Positions 1 through 7,893 of a DNA stretch of 36,603 nucleotides are shown here, piece by piece. Numbering within the stretch: the first letter of the stretch is position 1; the number at the start of each line of letters is the position of its first letter. Below the pieces are notes generated by a model. The model was not told the DNA's origin. It saw only the letters and a program-made list of their open reading frames with translations, and ran no database searches. Origin of the DNA: Deltaproteobacteria bacterium. Its GTDB lineage: Bacteria > Desulfobacterota > GWC2-55-46. Made by a program: the position numbers and the translations under genes. The stretch is from assembly GCA_016234405.1 (NCBI GenBank), contig JACRCC010000101.1, positions 1-36,603 on the forward strand. Direction: 5' to 3'.

Positions 1-705
1 AAAGGCGCGGGAGAATAGTTCCTTATTGTCGGCCGCGTTTACAAGCCTTACCTTGAGCTTCATGTACATCGAGAGGTCGGGCTGTATCTCGCCCTTGCCG
101 TCCAGGCCGAACTCCTCAACCGTCATCTCCTGAACGGTCTTGACGCCCTTTTCAACGAGGGGACGGTAATCGGCGGGCGCTCCGGCGGACGCTGGGCCGG
201 AACCCTCGACGGATGCGAATTTAAAGATTGGAACCGCCGTTGCGCCGCCTACGAACTTGTCGCGCATCGCCTCCTGCATCTTAAGCTCCGACACGGACGC
301 CCGTATGGCCGTTTCCCTGTCATTCACGTCCTTGGCCGAATCGGCCATGACGGCCCCTGCAACCGCCCCGACCGTCGCGCCGACGGGCAAAAGCGCTACC
401 CCTAAAAGCGCGGCGCCCGCGCTGGTCGAGTCCTTTGCGCCCTCCAACATCATTGACCCGCCGGCTCCGGCGCCCTTGCCCATGCCCGCGAGCGCGCCCT
501 TGGCCGGCGTCTTTAAATAGGTTTTGGGGAGAAAACCTGCCGAAACGACGCCGATCGTGCCGAGGCGCGCATTGAGCGCATCAGCCTCGTTTTGCGTCAT
601 CAACGCCGGGGTGGTTACGCCCGCGCAGCCCGAGAACGATACGATAAGGGATAAGGAGAGTAAAACGATGAACCCCCCGGCGAACCGCCTTAGCTGCCTT
701 CTCAT
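1..705 (-). CDS. Gly/Ala-rich lipoprotein, 3' end outside window
   Basis: An open frame of 235 codons runs from an ATG at 705 down to the window edge, so the C-terminus is missing. GGGAGG lies about 7 bases before the ATG. The N-terminus is a lipoprotein signal: MRRQLRR, a hydrophobic stretch, then a lipobox-like SFSGC with the Cys at about residue 27. The mature part starts with a polar region. Residues about 65-120 form a Gly/Ala-rich segment (GALAGMGKGAGAGG, then GAALLGVALLPVGATVGAV) that resembles glycine-zipper stretches of outer-membrane-associated proteins. The rest is soluble-looking and mentions no known catalytic motif. I do not recognise the family. It is encoded downstream of accA on the same strand but separated by a palindromic repeat, so it may be its own unit. 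Signal and reading frame are clear; function is unknown. Confidence 0.75.
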   Translation of the reverse strand, partial: MRRQLRRFAGGFIVLLSLSLIVSFSGCAGVTTPALMTQNEADALNARLGTIGVVSAGFLPKTYLKTPAKGALAGMGKGAGAGGSMMLEGAKDSTSAGAALLGVALLPVGATVGAVAGAVMADSAKDVNDRETAIRASVSELKMQEAMRDKFVGGATAVPIFKFASVEGSGPASAGAPADYRPLVEKGVKTVQEMTVEEFGLDGKGEIQPDLSMYMKLKVRLVNAADNKELFSRAF

Positions 706-753
706 CTGCCGCCTCCCGTTGTTTAGCCGGCGCTGATTGCTTGAATTACCACT

Positions 754-778
754 CGTTCCCAAGCTAAGCGTGGGAACG
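754..778. repeat. Dispersed palindrome, GTTCCCA/TGGGAAC family, copy 1
   Basis: CGTTCCCA at 754-761 pairs with TGGGAACG at 771-778 around a 9-base centre. The same palindrome, better preserved, is at 28172-28197, and a decayed copy starts at 36547. It lies between accA and the lipoprotein gene. No T-run follows it on either strand, so I call it a dispersed repeat and not a terminator. Confidence 0.65.
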
Positions 779-819
779 ATAATTCACGAGGACTGCTTCT
801 CCTTTTCTTGTTTACTTCC

Positions 820-1779
820 TTAATCTATAAACACGCCGATAGCCCTGAATTTTCTGTAGCGTTTGTCCACGAGGTCCGCGACGCTGAGCGTCTTGAGTTC
901 CTTAACTGCGGAAGAAAAGGCGGTCTTGAGGTTTTTATAAGCGGTCTCCGGTTCCCTGTGCGCGCCGCCAACGGGTTCTTTGATTATCTTGTCAATTATG
1001 CCGAGCCTTAAGAGGTCGTCCGAGCCGACCTTCAACGCCTTTGCCGCGAGCCCGGCCTTTCCCGCGTCTTTCCAGAGTATTGCAGCGCATCCCTCAGGGG
1101 ATATGACCGAGTAGGTTGCGAACTCCATCATAAAGACCTTGTCGGCCACGCCTATGGCGAGCGCCCCGCCGCTTCCGCCCTCGCCTATCACCGTCGCTAT
1201 CACGGGGGTCTTGAGGTTTGACATACGCAGGAGGTTTTTGGCTATGGCCGTGCCCTGACCCCGCTCCTCGGCCCCGATGCCGGGATACGCGCCGGGGGTG
1301 TCAATGAAGGTAAATACCGGTCTGCCGAACCTCTCGGCCATATCCAAAAGCCGCAGGGCCTTTCTGTACCCCTCAGGGTGCGGCATCCCGAAGTTCCTGC
1401 GTACCTTGTCTTTGACGTTTCTTCCCTTTTGATGCCCGATGACCACGACCGGCTCTCCCTCGAAGCGGGCCAGTCCGCCGACAATGGCGTGGTCGTCTTT
1501 GAATGCCCTGTCCCCGTGGAGTTCAATGAATTCGTCGAATACATGATGCAGGTAGTCGAGCGTATAAGGCCGGTCCTGATGGCGCGCCACGAGCGTTATC
1601 TGCGCCGGCGTGAGCTTCGAGTAAATGTCCTTCAAGAGGTTGCGGGTCTTCCGTTCCAACCTTGCTGTCTCTTCGGGCGCGGGGGAACCCCCTTTATCGG
1701 AGGCCTTCAACTCCTCCGCTTTTTTCTCCAACGCTTCGACGCCTTTTTCAAATTCAAGCCAGTGTCTGCCCGTAATCAA
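820..1779 (-). CDS. accA: Acetyl-CoA carboxylase carboxyltransferase subunit alpha
   Basis: This is the alpha subunit of acetyl-CoA carboxylase carboxyltransferase. With AccD it moves the carboxyl group from biotin on AccB to acetyl-CoA, the first committed step of fatty acid synthesis, in the cytoplasm. The 319-residue length is normal for AccA. Family landmarks are the N-terminal LEFEKGVEALEKKAEEL helix, HDRAFKDDHAIVGG-like core (here GDRAFKDDHAIVGG), the GEGGSGGALAIG crotonase-fold oxyanion region at about residues 200-210, and SVISPEGCAAILWKD. The start is TTG at 1779: AAGGAG precedes it by 7 bases and no better start lies nearby. The gene follows dnaE on the same strand after 68 bases, an order seen in many proteobacteria, and is probably co-transcribed with it. 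Confidence 0.96.
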   Translation of the reverse strand: MITGRHWLEFEKGVEALEKKAEELKASDKGGSPAPEETARLERKTRNLLKDIYSKLTPAQITLVARHQDRPYTLDYLHHVFDEFIELHGDRAFKDDHAIVGGLARFEGEPVVVIGHQKGRNVKDKVRRNFGMPHPEGYRKALRLLDMAERFGRPVFTFIDTPGAYPGIGAEERGQGTAIAKNLLRMSNLKTPVIATVIGEGGSGGALAIGVADKVFMMEFATYSVISPEGCAAILWKDAGKAGLAAKALKVGSDDLLRLGIIDKIIKEPVGGAHREPETAYKNLKTAFSSAVKELKTLSVADLVDKRYRKFRAIGVFID

Positions 1780-1847
1780 GAGGATGCTCCTTAATCAATC
1801 ACCGCGTAATTAAAACATAAAAAACATGAAAAACCAATAGTTGAGTC

Positions 1848-4800
1848 TTAGACGAGTTTTATCTGCGCGCCCGCGAAACCCGCCATCATCTCCTCGAAGA
1901 CGCTCGATGTTGGGTCTATCCTGAGGTCATCGGGGAGCGCGATAAACGCCTCCGCACCTGCAGTCGTCACCACGCAGAGCACCACCGGCGATTGTCCGGG
2001 ACAGGATTTAAGAATGTTCTTAAGCTCAATGAGTCTTCCCTCCCTTTCCACGTCGAAGGACTCGGCCGTGACGGTTATCTCGCAATATTTCGGGCGTTTA
2101 TTTGACAATGGCTTCGCGTCTTCAAGCGGCAATATCTCCGCGGCTATGATCTTTACGGACTTTTCTCCCTTGTCCAGCCTGCCTGAAATCACGATGGGCC
2201 TGTCGGATTTTACGAGGTCCACAGTCTTTTTGTAGATGTCCGAGAATATGACCGCCTCGATGCAGCCGGTCATGTCTTCGAGTTTGGCGAATGCCATGCG
2301 CTCCCCTCTTTTTGTCACCGTCTCCTTGACCTCCGTAACGATGCCTCCGAGCGTAACCGCGCTCTCGTCCCCTTTTTCCTTTACCGAATTTATATGACAA
2401 GTGGTGCGGGCGTCGAGCTCCTTTTTCAGCGCGGCGAGCGGATGAGAGGACAGATAAAAACCGAGCGTCTCTTTCTCGAAGGCGAGAAGTTCCTTTTCGC
2501 TGAAGACGGACGGGGGAATCCCCCCGTTCACCGGAGTCCGCGGGGCGCCGGTGCTTACCGTCGTCCGCGCCCCGGAATGGGCCGCGCCGAGCATGTCGAA
2601 AAATGATTGCTGGCCGAATTCCCTGTCCCTTTGCATGACCTCCGCGTCGCGCATCGAGGACTCAAGGGAAGAGAGCATCCATCCCCTCGGCGCATCCGTA
2701 AAGTCGAAAGCCCCGCACTTTATAAGGCTCTCGACGACCTTTTTATTTACCTTCCTCGCGCCAAGCCTGCTCAGAAAGGCGATGAGCGAGTCAAAAGGGG
2801 CAACTTGGCGCACGGCCATTATCTCGGCGATGGCCGCGGCGCCTACGTTTTTCACCGCACCGAGACCGAACCTGATTTTGCCGTTGTCAACGGTGAATTC
2901 CATCGAACTTTTGTTGAGGTCGGGCGGGAGTATGGTTATGCCCATCTCCTTGCACACTGACACGTACTTCACCACGTCGTCGGTATTTCCGAGCACCGAG
3001 CCGAGGAGCGCGGCCATGTACTCGACCGGGTGATAATATTTTAGATACGCGGTCTGATACGATATCAAGGCGTAGGCCGCGCTGTGGCTCTTATTGAAAC
3101 CGTACTCCGCGAAGTAAACCATCTGGTCGAATATCTTTTCCGCCTTTTGCGCGGGGATGCGTTTTGTTTTCGCGCCGTCGAGGAACTTATGCTTCTGCTC
3201 GACCATGACGTCCATCTTCTTTTTGCCCATCGCCTTTCTGAGCAAATCCGCCATGCCCGGCGTGAAACCCGCGAGCACGTGCGCTATCTCCATGACTTGC
3301 TCCTGATAGACCATTACCCCGTAGGTGTTTTCGAGCACCGCCTTAAGCTCCGGCGGATCGTAATGCACCGGCACCCTTTTATGCTTCCTGTTTATGTAGT
3401 CCTCCATCATGCCGCTTTTGATGGGGCCTGGTCTGAAAAGCGCTATGGCGGCCACAAGCTCCTCGAAGTTTTCGGGCTTGAGCCTTCGCAGCAGATCCTT
3501 CATGCCTGAGCTTTCAAGCTGGAATACCCCGTCAGTGGCCGCGGACGATATGAATGCGTAAATCTTAGGGTCGTCAAGGCTGAGGTTTTCAAGTTCAACG
3601 GCCTTGGGGGCATTACCCCCGACTACAGCCGTGTTTTTCATGAGCAGGAGCGTCTTATCCATGACGGTGAGCGTCTTTAAGCCGAGAAAATCGAACTTCA
3701 CAAGTCCTATCTTTTCGATGTCTTCCATATCATATTGAGTCGTTACCACCGGGTCTTTCGGGGACATATACATGGGGGCATACTCGACAAGCGGTTTGTT
3801 GGCTATGACGACTCCGGAGGCATGGGTGGAGGCGTGTCTTGGAAGTCCTTCAAGGGCAGCGGCGACTTCCATCAAGTCCTTTACCCTCGGGTCATCCTGA
3901 GTGAGTTTTAAAAGCCGCGGCTCCCTTTCAAGGGCCTTTTTCAGCGTGATGTCAAGCTCTTCGGGGACGAGTTTTGCAATCTTGTCAACCTCAGCGTAGG
4001 GTATGTCAAGGGCGCGCCCAACGTCCCTTATGCACGCCCGCGCCTTCAATTGCCCGAAGGTGATTATCTGGCTTACGTTATCCGCGCCATATTTGTCCGT
4101 TACGTATTTAATGACCTCATCCCTTTTCTCGAAACAAAAGTCCACGTCAATATCGGGCATGCTTATCCTATCCGGGTTAAGGAACCTCTCAAAGAGGAGG
4201 TTATGCTTAATGGGGTCGAGGTTCGTTATGCCGAGGCAGTAGGCCACAAGGCTGCCTACAGCCGAGCCTCTGCCAGGGCCGACCGGAATGTTTTGACTCT
4301 TCGCGTAGGCGATAAAATCGGCCACGATGAGAAAATAACCGGGAAACCCCATCCCTTTTATCACGCGCAGTTCCCTTTGCAGCCTTTCAAAGTAATGCAG
4401 CCTCTCGGACTCCGCGTCAACGCCTTTTGAGGCAAAGACGCGCAGGCGCCGTTCAAGGCCGTCCTTTGCCATGCCGTCTATCAGGCTTTCGAGCGTTTCC
4501 CCTTCGGGGGCCGGGAATTCCGGCAGATGATATTCTCCGAACTTCATCTCAAGGTTGCACCTCTGGGCAATCTCGATGGTGTTTGCGACGGCCTCCGGGG
4601 TATCTTTGAACGACTCCTCCATCTCCTTAGGCGGTTTGAAGTAAAGCTCATCCGTTGAAAACTTCATCCTTCCCGGCGTGTTGACCGTCGCGCCGGTCTG
4701 GATGCACAGGAGGATATCGTGCACGCGGCAGTCTTGCCTGTCGAGATAATGGCAATCGTTGGTCGCAACCACGGGTATGTCTTGGGCGCGGCTTATCTCC

Positions 4801-5384
4801 AAAAGCCCGGCATTGACCTTCTCCTGCTCAGGTATGCCGTTATGCTGGAGTTCCAAATAAAAACGTTTTCCGGAAAACATCTCCTTATATTGGGCGGCTG
4901 TTTTTTTTGCGGCGTCCATCTGCCCCATCGAGATTAGATGCCCCACCTCGCCGTGCAGGCAGGCGCTCATGGCTATGAGGCCTTCGTTGTGTTCGGCCAA
5001 AAGCGTCTTGTCCACGCGCGGCTTGTAGTAAAAACCCTCGAGATATGCCTTCGTAAGGAGCTTGCAGAGGTTATGATAGCCAACGGCGTTTTTCACGAGC
5101 AGGACGAGGTGATACGCGTTCACCTCTCCTTTCGAGGACGGGGTCTTATCCGTGCGGAGTCCCGGCGCCACGTAGACCTCGCACCCGATGATGGGCTTTA
5201 TCCCCTTTGACATGGCCGTCTGATAAAAATCTATTGCCCCGAAGAGGTTTCCGTGGTCGGTCATGGCCACGGCGGGCATCTTGTATTCAAGTGCCCGCGC
5301 GATAAGCGCGTCAGGGCGTATGGCCCCGTCAAGGAGACTGTATTTGGTGTGCAGGTGCAGGTGCACGAAGTTGGAATGCTGCAT
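1848..5384 (-). CDS. dnaE: DNA polymerase III subunit alpha
   Basis: Catalytic alpha subunit of the replicative DNA polymerase III holoenzyme, 1178 residues, a typical DnaE1 length. In order: an N-terminal PHP domain (FVHLHLHTKYSLLDG, residues 6-20, histidines kept); the polymerase palm with PDIDVDF at 410-416, giving catalytic Asp411 and Asp413; the third Asp in KFDFLG at 563-568; the GRGSAVGSLVAYCLGI fingers/palm segment at 371-386; the beta-clamp/helix-hairpin-helix region (FNKSHSAAYALISYQTAYLK); and a C-terminal OB fold around residue 1000 (VTLGGIVTEVKETVTKRGER). It lacks the zinc and 3'-5' exonuclease features of PolC. ATG at 5384 is the only sensible start because the PHP motif begins at once; I see no clear Shine-Dalgarno sequence. 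It heads a likely dnaE-accA unit and is divergent from the HD-GYP gene. Confidence 0.97.
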   Translation of the reverse strand: MQHSNFVHLHLHTKYSLLDGAIRPDALIARALEYKMPAVAMTDHGNLFGAIDFYQTAMSKGIKPIIGCEVYVAPGLRTDKTPSSKGEVNAYHLVLLVKNAVGYHNLCKLLTKAYLEGFYYKPRVDKTLLAEHNEGLIAMSACLHGEVGHLISMGQMDAAKKTAAQYKEMFSGKRFYLELQHNGIPEQEKVNAGLLEISRAQDIPVVATNDCHYLDRQDCRVHDILLCIQTGATVNTPGRMKFSTDELYFKPPKEMEESFKDTPEAVANTIEIAQRCNLEMKFGEYHLPEFPAPEGETLESLIDGMAKDGLERRLRVFASKGVDAESERLHYFERLQRELRVIKGMGFPGYFLIVADFIAYAKSQNIPVGPGRGSAVGSLVAYCLGITNLDPIKHNLLFERFLNPDRISMPDIDVDFCFEKRDEVIKYVTDKYGADNVSQIITFGQLKARACIRDVGRALDIPYAEVDKIAKLVPEELDITLKKALEREPRLLKLTQDDPRVKDLMEVAAALEGLPRHASTHASGVVIANKPLVEYAPMYMSPKDPVVTTQYDMEDIEKIGLVKFDFLGLKTLTVMDKTLLLMKNTAVVGGNAPKAVELENLSLDDPKIYAFISSAATDGVFQLESSGMKDLLRRLKPENFEELVAAIALFRPGPIKSGMMEDYINRKHKRVPVHYDPPELKAVLENTYGVMVYQEQVMEIAHVLAGFTPGMADLLRKAMGKKKMDVMVEQKHKFLDGAKTKRIPAQKAEKIFDQMVYFAEYGFNKSHSAAYALISYQTAYLKYYHPVEYMAALLGSVLGNTDDVVKYVSVCKEMGITILPPDLNKSSMEFTVDNGKIRFGLGAVKNVGAAAIAEIMAVRQVAPFDSLIAFLSRLGARKVNKKVVESLIKCGAFDFTDAPRGWMLSSLESSMRDAEVMQRDREFGQQSFFDMLGAAHSGARTTVSTGAPRTPVNGGIPPSVFSEKELLAFEKETLGFYLSSHPLAALKKELDARTTCHINSVKEKGDESAVTLGGIVTEVKETVTKRGERMAFAKLEDMTGCIEAVIFSDIYKKTVDLVKSDRPIVISGRLDKGEKSVKIIAAEILPLEDAKPLSNKRPKYCEITVTAESFDVEREGRLIELKNILKSCPGQSPVVLCVVTTAGAEAFIALPDDLRIDPTSSVFEEMMAGFAGAQIKLV

Positions 5385-5434
5385 GAAAAAAGGTTAGCAC
5401 ATCCGGGGGGAATTTTGAATAGACTTTTCCATCA

Positions 5435-5461
5435 TTGACAAACAGCCGCGCGCTTTATTAC
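5435..5461 (+). promoter_or_regulatory. Putative promoter of the GAF/HD-GYP gene
   Basis: A perfect -35 hexamer TTGACA is at 5435-5440. Possible -10 hexamers are TATTAC (5456-5461, spacing 15) or the weaker TTACAA (5458-5463, spacing 17). Either would start transcription only a few bases before the ATG at 5473, and no Shine-Dalgarno sequence is present there. The -35 is convincing; the -10 is not. Confidence 0.4.
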
Positions 5462-5472
5462 AATGGCTTCAA

Positions 5473-7149
5473 ATGGCCAACGACAAGGGCAAAAACATAG
5501 ACCCCGCCTCTGTCCTTCAGTATCTGACGCTCTCGGACGACAAGAACCTGAACCGCCTGCTGGGCAGCGTCATTACCGAGGTCAAGGGCTATGCGGACAT
5601 CCTCATCTCCCAGATAAAGCGCTTGTCCGAGATTGGCATAGCCCTGTCTGCCGAGCGCGACCTCGACAAGCTCCTCGAGATGATAGTGGACGAGGCGAGA
5701 AGGTTCACTAACGCGGACGCGGGCACCCTCTACATCCGCGAGGGCGCGGTCCTCAAATTCAAGATACTCCAGAACGACACCCTTAAAACCCGCTTGGGCG
5801 GCACGTCGGGCAACCCCATAACGCTTCCCCCCGTCGAGATGAAAGAAACAAACGTCTCGGCCTACGTCGCCATAAAGGCGGTATCCGTGAACATCCCGGA
5901 CGTCTACGACTCGGTCCTCTTCGACTTCACCGGCCCGAAAAAATTCGACGAGGCCACTGGCTACAGGTCGCGCTCCATGCTCGTCGTGCCCATGAAAAAC
6001 CACGAGAGCGACATCATCGGCGTCTTGCAGCTATTGAACGCAAAGGAGATAAAAACCAACACGGTCGTTCAGTTCTCGAAAGACTTCGAGCTTTTGATCG
6101 AGTCGCTCGCCTCTCAAGCAGCGGTGGCCGTCACCAACGTGATGCTCATCAGGGACATAGAGAACCTCTTTGAAAGTTTCGTCATGTCAATGGCCGCGGC
6201 CATTGACGCCAAAAGCCCTTATAACGTAAGCCACACGAAAAGGGTGGCCGGGCTGACGCTCGCGGTCGCCGAGACCATAAACGCCAAAAACGACGGGCCG
6301 TTCAAGGACGTCCGCTTCACGCCGGAAGAGTTGAACGAGCTAAGGATGGCAGGCTGGCTCCACGACATCGGCAAGATTACGACCCCGGAGTGGGTGGTAA
6401 ACAAGGGGACGAAACTCGAAAAGATTATAGATAGGATAGAACTCGTGAAGACGCGCTTCGCGCACATCTCCGGTTTAAAACGAATCGCCGCGCTTTCCAA
6501 AAAGGTTGCCCTGCTCTCGTCCAAGAATAGCTCAAGCGCCGCCGAGCTTGAGAGTATAGATAAAGAACTTGAGGCCGACATTGCCCAGTTGAGAGACGAC
6601 CTTGAGTTCATCGAAAAGTCTAACAGACCCGGCGAATTCATGGAAGACGATAAACTCGCGCGTCTCTACAAAATCGCGGGCCAAACCTTCGTCGAGGACA
6701 ACGTCGAGAGGCCGTATCTTGAAAAGGACGAGTTGAAGAATCTCTCCATCCGCAAAGGCAGCATCACCGAAGAAGAACGCCTTATAATGCAGGACCACGT
6801 CTCGGTAACGGCCAAGATGCTGCGGGAAATCCCGTTCATCAAAAAACTCAAGAACGCCCCGAAGTACGCCTCCGAGCACCACGAGTGCATGAACGGCAAG
6901 GGATACCCAAAGGGGCTTAAGGCCGAAGAGCTTGACATACGCTCGCGGATACTCGCGTTGGTGGATTTCTGCGAGGCCCTCACGGCCAAGGACAGACCCT
7001 ACAAAAAGGCCATGCCCCTTGAAGTGGCCTTTAAGATTATGGGTTCAGCCGCCAATGACGGCCATCTTGACAAAGAACTCTTCGCGCTCTTCGTCGAGGA
7101 AAAGGTCTACGAGAGATACGAAAAGGCATTTGAGGGGGAAAAAAAGTAG
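5473..7149 (+). CDS. GAF and HD-GYP domain phosphohydrolase (probable cyclic-di-GMP phosphodiesterase)
   Basis: A 558-residue soluble protein. Residues about 55-225 form a GAF sensor domain. From about 235 on is an HD-GYP domain that in this family hydrolyses cyclic-di-GMP. Visible motifs are HTKR at 254-257, HDIGK at 297-301, HVSVTAKML at 442-450 and the GYP signature HHECMNGKGYP at 469-479. The usual HHER has become HHEC, but the metal-binding histidines remain. Between the HDIGK segment and the helix that normally follows it (here RKGSITEEER, about 427-436) sit roughly 110 extra residues, Lys/Glu/Ser-rich and helical in character, possibly a coiled coil. No membrane segment or response-regulator domain is seen. 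The gene is divergent from dnaE and convergent with the DtxR gene. Its TAG stop lies inside a dispersed repeat. Confidence 0.88.
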   Translation: MANDKGKNIDPASVLQYLTLSDDKNLNRLLGSVITEVKGYADILISQIKRLSEIGIALSAERDLDKLLEMIVDEARRFTNADAGTLYIREGAVLKFKILQNDTLKTRLGGTSGNPITLPPVEMKETNVSAYVAIKAVSVNIPDVYDSVLFDFTGPKKFDEATGYRSRSMLVVPMKNHESDIIGVLQLLNAKEIKTNTVVQFSKDFELLIESLASQAAVAVTNVMLIRDIENLFESFVMSMAAAIDAKSPYNVSHTKRVAGLTLAVAETINAKNDGPFKDVRFTPEELNELRMAGWLHDIGKITTPEWVVNKGTKLEKIIDRIELVKTRFAHISGLKRIAALSKKVALLSSKNSSSAAELESIDKELEADIAQLRDDLEFIEKSNRPGEFMEDDKLARLYKIAGQTFVEDNVERPYLEKDELKNLSIRKGSITEEERLIMQDHVSVTAKMLREIPFIKKLKNAPKYASEHHECMNGKGYPKGLKAEELDIRSRILALVDFCEALTAKDRPYKKAMPLEVAFKIMGSAANDGHLDKELFALFVEEKVYERYEKAFEGEKK

Positions 7150-7217
7150 CTCAGGCCTGAGTTTTTGTAGCTCAGGCCTTCAGGCCTGAGGTTATCAGGG
7201 CTAAAGCCCTGAGCTGC
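7146..7217. repeat. Tandem palindromes of the TAGCTCAGG family at a convergent gene junction
   Basis: Three palindromes follow one another: GTAGCTCAGGCCTGAG (7146-7161), TAGCTCAGGCCTTCAGGCCTGAGG (7168-7191) and TCAGGGCTAAAGCCCTGA (7195-7212). They occupy the gap between two convergent genes and run into both. The HD-GYP stop codon (7147-7149) is the TAG of the first palindrome, and the DtxR stop and last residues (SSGL) come from the third. A TTTTT run after the first palindrome could give weak termination on the plus strand. Relatives are at 17998-18103 and, partly, at 28253-28265. Confidence 0.75.
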
Positions 7218-7878
7218 CCCCCACCCTCTTCACGTAAATCTCCTTTATTATCTCAGGGTCTAACGCCAACGTCGTTTCTCCAATTTGTATGACGAAGGCC
7301 GGTCTTTTCTGGTGCACCCGGACTACGCTTCCGGGCACGATGCCCAACGTGGCGAGCCTGTCCATACGCATGTGCGAGTTCGACACGATGAATATTATCC
7401 TGCACGATTCGCCGATGCCGAGTTCGTTTATCGGCTGCACTATGGGCCTTAAATCGTCTTTCTCTTTTTTGCAGCAGGCCCCTTTCGGTATCGGAAGACC
7501 GTGAGGACAGGTCGGCGGGTGTCCGAGGAGCGTGCAGATGCTCTCCGTAACCTCCGGCGAAAGCGTATGCTCGAATCCGCATGCGCTCTCCTCGACCGAA
7601 TCAGGGTCCATTGCAAGGACTTCCGTTAAAAGCCTCTCCGCGAGCCTGTGCCTCCTTATGACGGACTCCGCGGCCAGCTCGCCCTCCGGCAAGAGGACTA
7701 CCGTGTCTCCGTTTAAGGTGACAAGCCCGTCTTTCTCCATGCGCTCAAGGGTCTTGATGTCGGCCTTTTCATCGGCCACTTCCTTTATGCCGAAAAGACC
7801 CTTTATGGAATTGCTGCCGCGCTCCCTCTCGGACCATATAAACTCCAACACTTCCTCCACCGCCCTGTCGTGCGTCAT
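7201..7878 (-). CDS. DtxR/MntR-family metal-dependent regulator with C-terminal FeoA-like domain
   Basis: A 225-residue iron- or manganese-responsive transcriptional regulator. Residues about 1-70 are the winged-helix DNA-binding domain. The dimerisation/metal-binding domain follows (VIRRHRLAERLLTEVL, then CGFEHTLSPEVTESICTLLGHP) with the family motif CPHGLPIP. Residues about 150-222 form a FeoA-like SH3 domain (INELGIGESCRI, RLATLGIVPGSVVRV, TTLALDPEIIKEIYV). The gene starts 15 bases after the feoB stop, and its GGAGGG ribosome site overlaps that stop codon, so the two are surely one transcript. No separate feoA is present here, so this domain is the only FeoA-like module beside FeoB. The last few residues are encoded by an invading palindromic repeat. 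Iron is the likely co-repressor because of the neighbours. Confidence 0.88.
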   Translation of the reverse strand: MTHDRAVEEVLEFIWSERERGSNSIKGLFGIKEVADEKADIKTLERMEKDGLVTLNGDTVVLLPEGELAAESVIRRHRLAERLLTEVLAMDPDSVEESACGFEHTLSPEVTESICTLLGHPPTCPHGLPIPKGACCKKEKDDLRPIVQPINELGIGESCRIIFIVSNSHMRMDRLATLGIVPGSVVRVHQKRPAFVIQIGETTLALDPEIIKEIYVKRVGGSSGL

Positions 7879-7893
7879 AAATAAAATTCCCTC

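Noticed and set aside
1242-1794. Several long frames antisense to accA, dnaE and other genes.
   Set aside because: They are overlapped by well-recognised genes on the other strand and have no domain features; they are shadows of GC-rich coding DNA.
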